From positions 1 to 64,000 of the forward strand of contig DASQIH010000158.1 in NCBI GenBank assembly GCA_035631655.1: 64,000 bases of DNA. Direction: 5' to 3'. Shown piece after piece: positions 43,296 to 52,214 of this stretch. The position numbers and the translations under genes were made by a program. This DNA is from Gp1-AA122 sp035631655. GTDB lineage: Bacteria > Acidobacteriota > Terriglobia > Terriglobales > Acidobacteriaceae. Numbering within the stretch: the stretch's first letter is position 1; every line of letters begins with the position of its first letter. A model generated the notes under the pieces. The model was not told where the DNA came from and searched no databases. It worked only from the letters and a program-made list of their open reading frames with translations.

Positions 43296-44141
43296 TTGAT
43301 CACCGACTGCCACATTCACATCCAGCCCATGGAGATGTTCAAGCCGCATGCGCTGGAGTTGATGAAGCACAAGCGGACGAACTTCGAGCAGATCGCCGAG
43401 TTCTGCCGTTCACCCAAAGCTTTTCTAAAACATCTTGATGATGCCGGCGTTGACCGGGCGGTGCTCATCAACTATGTGGCGCCGGAGGTGATCGGATTTA
43501 CCGCCGGGGTGAACCAATTTGTCTCGGACTACACCAAAGAAAATCCGCAGCGCTTGATCTCCTGCGGAAGCCTGCATCCGCGGCACACCTCGAACATCCT
43601 GGCAGATGTGGAGCGGATTCTGCGGTTAGGTATCCGGATGATCAAGATCCACCCCCCGCACCAATTGCTTTTCCCAAATGACTATCTCAGCGGGGTCAAG
43701 GAGTTGGAGATCATTTACCGCGCCGCCGAGGCGAATGGGATTCCAGTGATGTTCCACACCGGGACCTCAATTTTTCCCGGCGCGCGCAACAAGTACGGTG
43801 ACCCCATCTACATTGACGACGTCGCCGTAGATTTCCCCAAGCTGAAAATTCTGCTTGCTCACGGGGGCCGGCCGTTGTGGATGCACACGGCATTTTTCCT
43901 GGTGCGCCGGCATCCTAATGTTTACCTCGATATCAGCGGAATCCCGCCCAAAACCCTGCTCAAGTATTTCCCGCGCCTCCACGAGATTGCGGCGAAAACC
44001 TTGTTTGGCACGGATTGGCCGGGACCGGGCGTGCCGGATATCAAGAAAAACGTGGACGACTTTCAGGCTCTGCCGCTTGATCGCGCTGTGCGCGAGCAGA
44101 TTCTCACCAACACAGCTTTGAGCATCTGGCCGGCCCAGTAA
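43296..44141 (+). CDS. Amidohydrolase (amidohydrolase_2 / ACMSD-like) family protein
   Basis: A 281-residue TIM-barrel metal hydrolase or decarboxylase. It opens with the metal motif ITDCHIHIQP, then MIKIHPPHQLLFPNDY, IPVMFHTGTSIFPGARNKYG, LLAHGGRPLWMH and TLFGTDWPGPGVPDI with the catalytic Asp. Enzymes of this group include decarboxylases such as ACMSD and gamma-resorcylate decarboxylase and ring-opening hydrolases. Start choice: TTG at 43296 gives MITDCHIH; a TTG at 43248 would add 16 residues translated from the AAAGACC repeat. It closes the aromatic cluster and probably handles a ring-cleavage product or another carboxylated substrate. Confidence 0.85.
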   Translation: MITDCHIHIQPMEMFKPHALELMKHKRTNFEQIAEFCRSPKAFLKHLDDAGVDRAVLINYVAPEVIGFTAGVNQFVSDYTKENPQRLISCGSLHPRHTSNILADVERILRLGIRMIKIHPPHQLLFPNDYLSGVKELEIIYRAAEANGIPVMFHTGTSIFPGARNKYGDPIYIDDVAVDFPKLKILLAHGGRPLWMHTAFFLVRRHPNVYLDISGIPPKTLLKYFPRLHEIAAKTLFGTDWPGPGVPDIKKNVDDFQALPLDRAVREQILTNTALSIWPAQ

Positions 44142-44152
44142 ATCAATAAGGT

Positions 44153-44176
44153 GTCATCCTGAGCGCAGCGAAGGAT
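44153..44176. repeat. GTCATCCTGAGCG palindromic repeat, copy 8 (short)
   Basis: GTCATCCTGAGCGCAGCGAA followed by GGAT, between the convergent amidohydrolase and peptidase genes. It may act as a shared 3' hairpin. Confidence 0.7.
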
Positions 44177-44194
44177 ATATGCATTTTCTGACCG

Positions 44195-46303
44195 CTACCT
44201 AGGAGATGCTGCCTGCTTCTCTTCCGCAGGAGCCTTGCCCATCAACTCGTCCGCCAAAGCCGTTGCATGATAGATATTGCGCAAGGCCTCCTGAATTCCG
44301 CGGGAATCTACTTGAACCGCACGGGCCTGCTTATCGCTGTAGGCGAAGTTCCAAGGCAGCGTCTGGAGGTTGCCGTCGAAAATAATGCCCACGACTTCTC
44401 CTCCTTTATTGATGGTCGGACTCCCCGAATTGCCTCCGATGATGTCGGCCGTGGAAACAAAATTCAAAGGCGTAGACAGCCTCAGCTTCGATTTGGAGTT
44501 CATCCAGCTGTCGGGCAGGCGATAAGGATCTTTATTGCCGTGGTCGGCCGCGTGCCGGAATGCGCCGCCCATCGTGGTGAAGTACGGAATATGCTTGCCA
44601 TTCTCCGTGTAGCCCTTCACCGCGCCATAACTGAGACGGAGCGTAAAGGTGGCGTCGGGCGGCTCGGTGAAGCCTGTTTTGTCGAACCGTGCTCTAGCGA
44701 TCATCGCTCCATCGCGGCGCTCCACGGCGTCTACCTCGTCATCGTACTGTTTGCGTACCGCGCGAGCATCAGGATCGATCGAGCGCATCAGCGCGATGAG
44801 CGGATCGGTGGAAGACTGGATAGCTGGCACACCGCCGTCGTAAAGCTGCTTGCGGACCGCCACATCCTCCAGTTTGGTATTGGCGATCAATTGCTTGGCG
44901 ACCTCATCGGAAGTTTTGCCATTAAGCGTCTTCTTGACGACAGCGTTATCAGGCCCGAGGGCTTCCTGCATCTGAGCAAGCGAAGTAGCCAGTTCGACGG
45001 TTTCCAGCGATTTGTAGATCGGAGCCGTCGAGAACAAGCGCTGTTCCAGTGAAGGAAGGGAAGAATCGCGATACTCGCGCAAGCGTTCGCCATTTGGCTT
45101 CGTTTTTTCCTCCGTCACCCGAACCAGGGTGCGCGCGATTTGCGCCAGATCCGAACTAAAGCCCCGCATGCGTTCGGCAAACGTCAGCGGCTTGTAAATG
45201 GTGCGCTCGACTTGAATGGCATTAGCGATCTCCTGCCAAGGGTCGGGAGCGCCAGCGTTTCTAGGATTCGCCTTGTAGCTCGTTTGAAGCTTCTGCTCGT
45301 CCGCCGCTTTGCCATCCATAGTTTGCTTGTCGTCGAGCCCCTCTTGATATCCGATGAACCGCTTGATGTTGTTCTCAATGCCAAAAATATCTTCCTTGGC
45401 GATCCGGGCGTTTTCCTCTGACTGGCTGCTGAAATTCTTGAGTACCGCATCCATCCGCCTGTAGATCTCCATTCGCGTGGGATAGTCCACGTCGCGGAGG
45501 AATTCGATTTGCGACATCGTCAGCAGCCGGCCGGTCGAACCGGGGTGTCCGGAAACAAAGATCAGGTCGTTCTCCTTGACACCGGTTGGAGACCAATGCA
45601 GGTAATGGTCGAGATGAACAGGTTTGTCGTTCTCGTAGACGCGGAAAAAAGAGATGTCGAGGTCGTACCGCGGATAGGTGAAATTGTCAGGATCGCCACC
45701 GAAAAAAGCTGCATCGAACTCCGGCGCAAACACCAGGCGCACGTCCGTGTACTTCTTGTACTTGTAGAGATTGTAAACCTCACCCGAGTAAAACGTCACG
45801 ACGTCGCAGCGCAGGCCGGTGGATTTGGTGCAGTCCTGCTCGATGCTGGACATAGCAGCGCGTTGGGCCTGGAAGGCTTGAGCTGCTGACATTCCGGGCT
45901 GAACGACGTTTTTCACTTGAGAAGTGACATCTTCCATGCCAACCAGGACATTGAGTTCAAGATCAGGGCATTTCGCCTCGTCGCCCTGCGTCTTAGCGTA
46001 GAAGCCGGTTTTCATGTAATCGTGGCCGCCGGTCGAAAGCTGCTGAATACAGTTGGCGCCGACGTGATGATTGGTAAAAGCCAGGCCATCGGCAGAAACG
46101 AAAGAGCCAGAGCCCCCATTGTTGAAGCGGACAGAAGAGAGACGGACGTGGTCCAGCCATTGCTGGTCGGGTGCAAAACTGTACTTGGCTTTGACCTTGT
46201 CCTTGGGAAAAGCGTTGTACAGCCACATGCCCTCGTCAGCCCGAACAAACGGGCTTGCAAGGAGACAGCCGAGCAGACTGAGAATTAGGAAGACGCGTTT
46301 CAT
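44195..46303 (-). CDS. Exported S46-family dipeptidyl peptidase (DPP7/DPP11)
   Basis: A 702-residue periplasmic exopeptidase that removes dipeptides from protein N-termini. It has a signal peptide (VFLILSLLGCLLASPFVRA), then GMWLYNAFP and the chymotrypsin-like triad: His in LAFTNHHVGANC, Asp in the YDLDISFFRVYEND region and Ser in ADIIGGNSGSPTINKGG. Downstream it reads IIFDGNLQ; in this position Gly marks DPP7-type enzymes (hydrophobic P1) and Arg marks DPP11 (acidic P1), so DPP7-like is favoured. It fits a protein-scavenging soil lifestyle. Single minus-strand gene. Confidence 0.92.
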   Translation of the reverse strand: MKRVFLILSLLGCLLASPFVRADEGMWLYNAFPKDKVKAKYSFAPDQQWLDHVRLSSVRFNNGGSGSFVSADGLAFTNHHVGANCIQQLSTGGHDYMKTGFYAKTQGDEAKCPDLELNVLVGMEDVTSQVKNVVQPGMSAAQAFQAQRAAMSSIEQDCTKSTGLRCDVVTFYSGEVYNLYKYKKYTDVRLVFAPEFDAAFFGGDPDNFTYPRYDLDISFFRVYENDKPVHLDHYLHWSPTGVKENDLIFVSGHPGSTGRLLTMSQIEFLRDVDYPTRMEIYRRMDAVLKNFSSQSEENARIAKEDIFGIENNIKRFIGYQEGLDDKQTMDGKAADEQKLQTSYKANPRNAGAPDPWQEIANAIQVERTIYKPLTFAERMRGFSSDLAQIARTLVRVTEEKTKPNGERLREYRDSSLPSLEQRLFSTAPIYKSLETVELATSLAQMQEALGPDNAVVKKTLNGKTSDEVAKQLIANTKLEDVAVRKQLYDGGVPAIQSSTDPLIALMRSIDPDARAVRKQYDDEVDAVERRDGAMIARARFDKTGFTEPPDATFTLRLSYGAVKGYTENGKHIPYFTTMGGAFRHAADHGNKDPYRLPDSWMNSKSKLRLSTPLNFVSTADIIGGNSGSPTINKGGEVVGIIFDGNLQTLPWNFAYSDKQARAVQVDSRGIQEALRNIYHATALADELMGKAPAEEKQAASPR

Positions 46304-46510
46304 GATTTCTCCGGATCAGATAAAGGTGGGACGGTCATACAGCAATCGGCACGAGTACAAAACTCTTCAATATACGCCGCACGGGCGGAAACGAGCAAAC
46401 CTGCGGCTTGGAAAGCCGCGTCTTTTGGCGTATAAAAGTGAGTTGCGATAGCACGTTCTTTCCTCCCGAGCGAGCAGCAACCAACATCGTATTTCCTGAG
46501 AGGCTCCCGT

Positions 46511-47647
46511 ATGTCCAGCACAACTCATGCCCCAAAAGGCCTGGAAGGAGTGGTTGCGACCACTTCCGGCATCTGCTACATCGACGGGGACCGGGGCGTT
46601 CTGGCCTACCGCGGCATCGATATCCACGAATTGGCCGACAATTCCACCTTCGAAGAGACCTGCTATCTGCTGTGGTTTGGCAAACTGCCCACACGCAGGG
46701 AACTGAGCGAATTACACGACCGGCTCGCGGAAGAACGGAAGCTGGATGCCTCCATCATTAACCTGCTGCGGTTGGCGCCCAAGCACGCCCTGCCTATGGA
46801 TGTGCTGCGAACAGCGGTTTCGGCGCTTTCCTTTTACGACCCGGAAGAGAAGAGCAACGATCGCGAAGCCAATGTGCACAAAGCGATCCGATTGACCTCC
46901 CAGATTGCCATGATCGTGGCCGCTTACGATCGCATTCGAAAAGGGAAAAACGTTGTCGAAGCGGATCGATCGCTCTCACATGCCGCGAATTTCCTGCTTA
47001 TGCTGAATGGGACGCATCCCTCCAAGACAGCAGAACGGGCTTTGGATATCGCGCTTATTCTGCATGCCGATCACGAGCTGAATGCCTCCACCTTTGCGGC
47101 CCGGGTTACGGCGGCCACTCTGTCGGACATGCATTCGGCGGTAACCTCCGCGATTGGGGCTCTCAAGGGACCGCTGCACGGCGGCGCGAACGAGGCTGTG
47201 TTTCGCATTCTGGAATCGATCAGCAAATCAGGCGCCGATCCGGTGGAGTACGTAAAGGGTATGCTGGCGCAGAAGAAGAAGATTCCTGGTTTTGGGCATC
47301 GCGTATACCATACCGAAGATCCGCGGGCGACGCATTTACGAAAGATGTCGCGGGACTTGGGGAACTCGAGTGGGGAAAGCAAGTGGTTTGACTACTCGCG
47401 CCAGATCGAAGAGTTCGTCAAAACCGACAAGAAGCTGAACGCCAACGTGGACTTTTACTCCGCTTCGACCTACCACACGCTGGGTATCGATGTTGACCTG
47501 TTCACGCCGGTATTCGCAGTTTCCCGCATCAGCGGGTGGACGGCCCACGTCATTGAGCAGTTGGATGATAACCGGCTGATTCGGCCGCGCGCGGATTACC
47601 TTGGACCGGCGTATCCCAATCATTACGTGGCCATGGAGAAAAGGTAG
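46511..47647 (+). CDS. gltA: Citrate synthase
   Basis: A 378-residue citrate synthase of the type II short form, joining acetyl-CoA and oxaloacetate at the entry of the TCA cycle. The N-terminal part reads TSGICYIDGDRGVLAYRGID and YLLWFGKLPTRREL. The catalytic residues are His in GPLHGGANEAV, His in PGFGHRVYHTEDPR and Asp in NANVDFYSAS. 2-Methylcitrate synthases are similar in size, so some side activity is possible. GAGAGGC stands upstream of the ATG. No prp genes are adjacent, which favours the TCA role. Confidence 0.93.
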   Translation: MSSTTHAPKGLEGVVATTSGICYIDGDRGVLAYRGIDIHELADNSTFEETCYLLWFGKLPTRRELSELHDRLAEERKLDASIINLLRLAPKHALPMDVLRTAVSALSFYDPEEKSNDREANVHKAIRLTSQIAMIVAAYDRIRKGKNVVEADRSLSHAANFLLMLNGTHPSKTAERALDIALILHADHELNASTFAARVTAATLSDMHSAVTSAIGALKGPLHGGANEAVFRILESISKSGADPVEYVKGMLAQKKKIPGFGHRVYHTEDPRATHLRKMSRDLGNSSGESKWFDYSRQIEEFVKTDKKLNANVDFYSASTYHTLGIDVDLFTPVFAVSRISGWTAHVIEQLDDNRLIRPRADYLGPAYPNHYVAMEKR

Positions 47648-47653
47648 GTTTCG

Positions 47654-47681
47654 GGTGTCAGGTCTCAGGTCTCAGGTTCCA
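47654..47681. repeat. Heptamer array, four units
   Basis: GGTGTCA, GGTCTCA, GGTCTCA, GGTTCCA, starting 6 bp after the gltA stop. Confidence 0.8.
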
Positions 47682-47910
47682 GGGCAGAGATCCGACGGCG
47701 AATTCCAAGTCTTTGCGAAGGTCTGGAATTTATTAACGAGGCCGTTCAACATTCTTCCCAGCTCGGATGAGCTCGCCTGAAGCCGCCCGAACTCAACATC
47801 AGCAATATATGCGAGTTTGTGAGCGATAAGCACCTGAGTCTCCAGTTCCAGCAGTGAGCCTCGCGCTCAATACAGGAACTGAACCAGTTCTAAAGCTGAG
47901 ATCTCGCACC

Positions 47911-47931
47911 TTAGACCTGACACCTGAGACC
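47911..47931. repeat. Heptamer array, three units, inverted
   Basis: TTAGACC, TGACACC, TGAGACC are the reverse complements of the units at 47654-47681 (with one change). The two arrays can pair over a 230-bp loop. Confidence 0.75.
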
Positions 47932-47976
47932 CGTGAGCCTCGTCGACAGAGTAAAATACTTAGAGTGGGGTTCCCC

Positions 47977-49140
47977 ATGCGCCGAGTCTACTTCGACAAT
48001 AACGCGACTACGCCGGTGCTCCCTGAGGTTTTTGAGGCCATGAAGCCTTTCTTCGGCGAGCATTTCGGCAACGCATCGTCTATCCACCATCATGGACAGG
48101 AGGCCCGGGCGGCGGTGGAGCGTGCGCGCGAATCGGTGGCAGCACTGCTCGGATGCCGAAGCTCGGAAATTGTTTTCACGAGCGGGGGCACCGAGGCAGA
48201 CAATCTGGCTGTTTTCGGATTGGCCAGCGAAGGCGATCACGTTATCACATCCACGATCGAGCATCATGCCGTTTTGAATGCCTGTAAGCGCTTGGAAGAC
48301 ACCGGGTGTGAATTGACTTATGTCCCGGTGGATGGCCACGGACAGGTGAATCCCGATGACGTCAAGCGAGTGTTGCGGCCGAACACCAAGCTCATTTCAG
48401 TGATGATGGCGAATAATGAGACAGGGGTGCTTCAGCCCCTTGAGGAGATTGGAAAGATAGCCGTGGAAGCCGACGTTTACTTCCATAGTGACGTGGTACA
48501 GGCAGCGGGTAAGGTGCCTATCAACGTGGAGAAGATCGCTTGCGATCTGCTCTCGATTTCAGGCCACAAGATGCACGCGCCGCAGGGCATCGGCGCATTG
48601 TATGTGCGCAAGGGAACGCTGTTGAATCCTATGTTGTACGGTGGCTCGCACGAACGCTCGCGGCGCGCGGGAACAGAGAATGTCCCTGGAATCGTGGGCC
48701 TGGGTAAAGCAGCACAGATTGCAGTAGAAGCATTCCATTCCGGCGGCGTGGAAGCGATTGGGAGAATGCGCGATCGCATCCAGACGACCGTCCTGGCTGC
48801 GGTAGAGGCGACCGGCGTGAACGGGGATGATGCGCCCCGGGTGCCGAACACAACCAACATTTACTTCGATCATATTGAAGGTGAGGCCCTGGTGATCGCG
48901 CTTGACCTGAAGGGGTTGTCCGTCTCGACCGGCGCAGCATGCTCTTCGGGAGCGATTGAGCCATCGCACGTTCTAACTGCGATGGGACTACGTAAGGATC
49001 GAGCCCGGGCGAGCATTCGCTTTAGTCTCGGCAAACAAAACACGGCCGAGGAAGTGGACTTCGCCCTGGGCCTCGTGCCGGAAACTGTGGCGCGATTGAG
49101 AGAGTTGTCACCGGTGTACAAAACAGCTGTTAGCTCTTAG
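47977..49140 (+). CDS. iscS: Cysteine desulfurase (NifS/IscS type)
   Basis: A 387-residue PLP enzyme that takes sulfur from cysteine for Fe-S clusters and tRNA thiolation. Features: VYFDNNATTPVLPEVFEAM, FGNASSIHHHGQEAR, PLP Lys in SISGHKMHAPQGIGALYVRK, GGSHERSRRAGTENVPGIVG, and the persulfide Cys in STGAACSSGAIEPSHVL. I used the ATG at 47977 (GTGGGG upstream); the frame is open 41 codons further up but that is repeat DNA. mnmA follows 80 bp later, so this desulfurase probably feeds sulfur to MnmA. NifS and IscS subtypes cannot be cleanly separated here. Confidence 0.94.
   Translation: MRRVYFDNNATTPVLPEVFEAMKPFFGEHFGNASSIHHHGQEARAAVERARESVAALLGCRSSEIVFTSGGTEADNLAVFGLASEGDHVITSTIEHHAVLNACKRLEDTGCELTYVPVDGHGQVNPDDVKRVLRPNTKLISVMMANNETGVLQPLEEIGKIAVEADVYFHSDVVQAAGKVPINVEKIACDLLSISGHKMHAPQGIGALYVRKGTLLNPMLYGGSHERSRRAGTENVPGIVGLGKAAQIAVEAFHSGGVEAIGRMRDRIQTTVLAAVEATGVNGDDAPRVPNTTNIYFDHIEGEALVIALDLKGLSVSTGAACSSGAIEPSHVLTAMGLRKDRARASIRFSLGKQNTAEEVDFALGLVPETVARLRELSPVYKTAVSS
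49126..49139. repeat. Two inverted heptamer units at the desulfurase stop codon
   Basis: GCTGTTA and GCTCTTA are the reverse complements of TAACAGC and TAAGAGC found at 49187-49200. They include the last codons and most of the stop codon of the desulfurase gene. Confidence 0.65.
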
Positions 49141-49179
49141 CCAACTGCGCCCGGCACTTCTTATCGAGTAAGAGGAAGC

Positions 49180-49214
49180 AAATAGCTAACAGCTAAGAGC
49201 TAAAAGCTAAGGGC
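49180..49214. repeat. Heptamer array, five units
   Basis: AAATAGC, TAACAGC, TAAGAGC, TAAAAGC, TAAGGGC, ending 6 bp before the mnmA ATG. Its last unit (AAGGG) may double as the ribosome site. Confidence 0.8.
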
Positions 49215-49220
49215 CAAGAA

Positions 49221-50336
49221 ATGATGTCAAAGTCACGAAACATTGCCGTCGCCATGTCAGGTGGAGTGGATTCTTCCACCGTCGCGGCCATGCTGCGGTC
49301 GGAGGGGCACAATGTTGTCGGGTTGACCATGCAGTTGTGGGATCAGCGGCACCTGGCAGGTCATGTAGGCATGACCGAGGCGGTGCAGGGGCGATGCTGC
49401 TCCCTGGATGATGTGTACGACGCTCGGCGAGTGGCTGAGACGATCGGCATCCCCTATTACGTGGTGAATCACGAGCAGCGTTTCGAACAGGACGTGGTGC
49501 GGCCATTTGTCCAGGAGTATCTCTCCGGGCGCACGCCCATCCCTTGTAGTCTTTGCAACAATCACTTGAAGTTTGACCAGTTACTCATTGTGGCCAAGCA
49601 GATTGGCGCCGAGATGCTGGCTACGGGGCATTATGCGCGTGTACAGTTTGACGATGGTTGCGGGCGTTGGCTGCTAAAGCGGCCGGCTGATCTCTCCAAG
49701 GACCAAACCTATTTTCTCTTCGGTCTCACCCAGGAGCAACTGAGCCGCACCTTGTTTCCTCTGGGCGAAATGACCAAGCCGCAGGTTCGTGAGCTGGCTC
49801 GCAAGCACGGTTTGGCCTTGGCAGAAAAGCCCGATTCCCAGGAGATTTGCTTTGTTCCGGGTGGCGACTACAAGCGTTTCCTGGATGCGTATCTCGAGGA
49901 AAAAGGCGAAGCCTTGCCCGATACCGCCGGCGAATTAGTGACCACCAACGGGGAAGTCATTGGCGAACACAAGGGGATTCACAACTTCACGGTGGGACAG
50001 CGCAAGGGACTGGGCATAGCCACCGGAGCGCCGCTCTACGTGATCCAGATCAAGGGCGACACTCGCCAGGTGGTGGTCGGCAGCGGAGAAGAGGTTTACT
50101 CCAAGACCTTGCGAGCCCGGCGCGTGAACCTGGTTTCCGTGGATGATCTTAGCGCTCCCATGCGGGTCGGCGTGAGAATTCGCCATCGGCACGAACCGGC
50201 GCCAGCCATCATCGAGATGGTCGCGGACGATGAGGTGCTGGCCACCTTCGATCAGCCGCAGCGCGCGGTCACGCCTGGGCAGGCGGCTGTCTTCTACGAT
50301 GGAGAGGTGGTGGTCGGAGGCGGGTGGATCGCTTAG
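49221..50336 (+). CDS. mnmA: tRNA-specific 2-thiouridylase MnmA
   Basis: A 371-residue enzyme that puts sulfur on U34 of tRNA-Lys, -Glu and -Gln. The ATP PP-loop is VAMSGGVDSSTVAAMLRSEG; the two catalytic Cys are in RTPIPCSLCNNHLKF and in PDSQEICFVPGGDYKRF. The C-terminal beta-barrel domain (about 285-371) has LRARRVNLVSVDDL and ends with FYDGEVVVGGGWI. Length and layout are typical. It sits behind the cysteine desulfurase, its likely sulfur source. The start codon pair ATGATG directly follows a heptamer array. Confidence 0.96.
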   Translation: MMSKSRNIAVAMSGGVDSSTVAAMLRSEGHNVVGLTMQLWDQRHLAGHVGMTEAVQGRCCSLDDVYDARRVAETIGIPYYVVNHEQRFEQDVVRPFVQEYLSGRTPIPCSLCNNHLKFDQLLIVAKQIGAEMLATGHYARVQFDDGCGRWLLKRPADLSKDQTYFLFGLTQEQLSRTLFPLGEMTKPQVRELARKHGLALAEKPDSQEICFVPGGDYKRFLDAYLEEKGEALPDTAGELVTTNGEVIGEHKGIHNFTVGQRKGLGIATGAPLYVIQIKGDTRQVVVGSGEEVYSKTLRARRVNLVSVDDLSAPMRVGVRIRHRHEPAPAIIEMVADDEVLATFDQPQRAVTPGQAAVFYDGEVVVGGGWIA

Positions 50337-50488
50337 CTTAAACAAGACATTCCAACACAACGTCTTCTCGCCCGAAAGCCAGACGACGCCCTTGCGTGTT
50401 CACTCTCGAGATATTCACAACAACTTTTTGGCCTATTCTGCGTTAAAGGTGAGCAGCTCTTCGTGTCGAAGGCGTCGGGAGGATTGGC

Positions 50489-52000
50489 ATGGACCAAAGC
50501 AGGTCGGCGCAGAGTAGCTTCAAGCAAGGGTTTCCGCTGATTGCACTCCTGCTAGCGTTGGCCGCGATGCCGGCATGCGGCGGCGGTTCTGGGAATTTCA
50601 TCAAGCCCGGTCCCGGTCCGAATAACGCTATGCTCAACGGTCAATACGCCTTCGCCTTCTCAGGGGAAAATTCCAACTTGTCTCTGATCATCGCTGCCGG
50701 AAGCTTCACCGCGGACGGCAACGGGCACATCAGTAACGGACTGGAAGACGTCACTGTAGCGGGCTCTCCCGGCCAGAGCCTCACTTTCTCAGGCACCTAT
50801 TCAATCGGCTCCGACGGACGCGGCACGGCGCTGATCAATACTTCCAATGGCACTGTGAACTGGCAATTCACTTTGCTGAACAGCTCGCATGCCTTGTTGA
50901 TCCGCTTTGATGTAGGTGCGGTCACGGCCAGCGGCACCATTGATAAACAGGATCCGACAGCCTTCAGCACTGCGAAGGTACAAGGGAAATATGTCTTCGG
51001 ACTGTCGGGCGCGGGCAGCAGTGGCGGTGCGCTCGCAACCGCCGGCATATGGACAATGGACGGTGCCGGAACGATCAGCAATGGCGTGGTGGATGTGAAT
51101 GATCTAAACGCAGGTGTGCTGCCCAACAGCACCCTTAGCGGAACGTACAGTGTCGCATCCAACGGTCGTGGTACCGCCACTGTTACGACCAGCGGTTACG
51201 TTACGCAGAACTTTGTTTTTTATGTTGTCGATGCCACTGATCTAAAGTTCGTGGAGACCGACGGCATACCAGCCGCGTCTGGGGAAGTTCTGCAGGCCGC
51301 CGCGCCATATACTTTGGCGAGTCTGAATGGCGGCTTGGCGTTCACCCTGGGCGGCGTCGACCGTCTTAGCTTATCCCCCACAGCGGCGGGTGGGGTGATA
51401 ACAGCCGACGGCAATGGCAGTCTACCTTCTGGGCTTTTGGACATTAACGATGGAGGGGTCACCGCGATTGGGAGTTCCATCAGCGGCACTTACAGTTTTG
51501 ACCCCACCGGCCGCGGAATCGTGAATCTTGCCAGCAGCGCTCCAGGCAACCTGCAGTTCGCCATTTATCCGGCTCAGAACCGCACAATCGAAATGGTCGA
51601 GATCGATCTCAGCGCCACCATGTCGGGCATGGCTGAGGCGCAAACAGGAGTTCCGTTCGGCCTCACTACTATTGCAGGCCCATTTGCGGTTAATTTTACC
51701 GGCGTACTTAATCCTGTCAGTGGTTCCACGGAAGAAGACATCACCGGTCAGCTCAACGCGAACGGATCGGGAAACCTGAGCGGCACGCTCGACATCAACA
51801 CGCTGGCAACCCGGACACAGGGAGCGCCCCTAGCCAACAGTTCGTACACCATGGCAGCTAACGGGCGGGGCACCGCTGTGATCAACATTCCGAACGCCAC
51901 ATTCAATATGCAGACCTATCAAATTGATGCCAGTACTGTGCTTTTCCTTGATGTCGATACCTTCCGGGTGTTGACCGGGGTGATCCAGAAGCAGCAGTGA
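50489..52000 (+). CDS. Lipoprotein made of four NGRGT-type repeats
   Basis: A 503-residue exported protein. The N-terminus has a hydrophobic segment ending LAAMPACGGGSG, so Cys is probably lipidated. The rest is four tandem units of about 110 residues (near 48-150, 160-265, 275-380, 385-500). Each holds a start like LNGQYAFAFSG, a Gly/Asp turn like TADGNGHISNGLEDV, then SGTYSIGSDGRGT or a variant (SVASNGRGT, SFDPTGRGI, TMAANGRGT) and a closing FD/TD/ID strand. This is a beta-rich repeat family I know from Acidobacteria; the role may be adhesion or surface structure. GGAGG is upstream of the ATG. Confidence 0.8.
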   Translation: MDQSRSAQSSFKQGFPLIALLLALAAMPACGGGSGNFIKPGPGPNNAMLNGQYAFAFSGENSNLSLIIAAGSFTADGNGHISNGLEDVTVAGSPGQSLTFSGTYSIGSDGRGTALINTSNGTVNWQFTLLNSSHALLIRFDVGAVTASGTIDKQDPTAFSTAKVQGKYVFGLSGAGSSGGALATAGIWTMDGAGTISNGVVDVNDLNAGVLPNSTLSGTYSVASNGRGTATVTTSGYVTQNFVFYVVDATDLKFVETDGIPAASGEVLQAAAPYTLASLNGGLAFTLGGVDRLSLSPTAAGGVITADGNGSLPSGLLDINDGGVTAIGSSISGTYSFDPTGRGIVNLASSAPGNLQFAIYPAQNRTIEMVEIDLSATMSGMAEAQTGVPFGLTTIAGPFAVNFTGVLNPVSGSTEEDITGQLNANGSGNLSGTLDINTLATRTQGAPLANSSYTMAANGRGTAVINIPNATFNMQTYQIDASTVLFLDVDTFRVLTGVIQKQQ

Positions 52001-52214
52001 GGCTTCGGAATTCTGCGGATTCTGCGGGATTGGCCTTGCGGGTGAAATCCGCCTCGTATCGGGCAATTTTTTCCCGAGCCGGGTCTTCGAATATGATCGC
52101 CCCGGTGAGACTAACATCATTAAAACCAAGTGCCTACGCGCGAGAGCGGACGCGTGGCATGCGGGCTGCATCAGATAACCCATAGCAGGAATTCAAATTG
52201 GGGTAGGAGACGGT

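Larger units (their letters stand above)
47648..47976. other. 329-bp spacer with inverted heptamer arrays
   Basis: This gap holds the GGTCTCA array at 47654-47681 and its inverted counterpart at 47911-47931. An open frame joins the desulfurase gene from 47854 but is repeat-derived. I see no gene; the promoter for the desulfurase should lie here. Confidence 0.6.
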
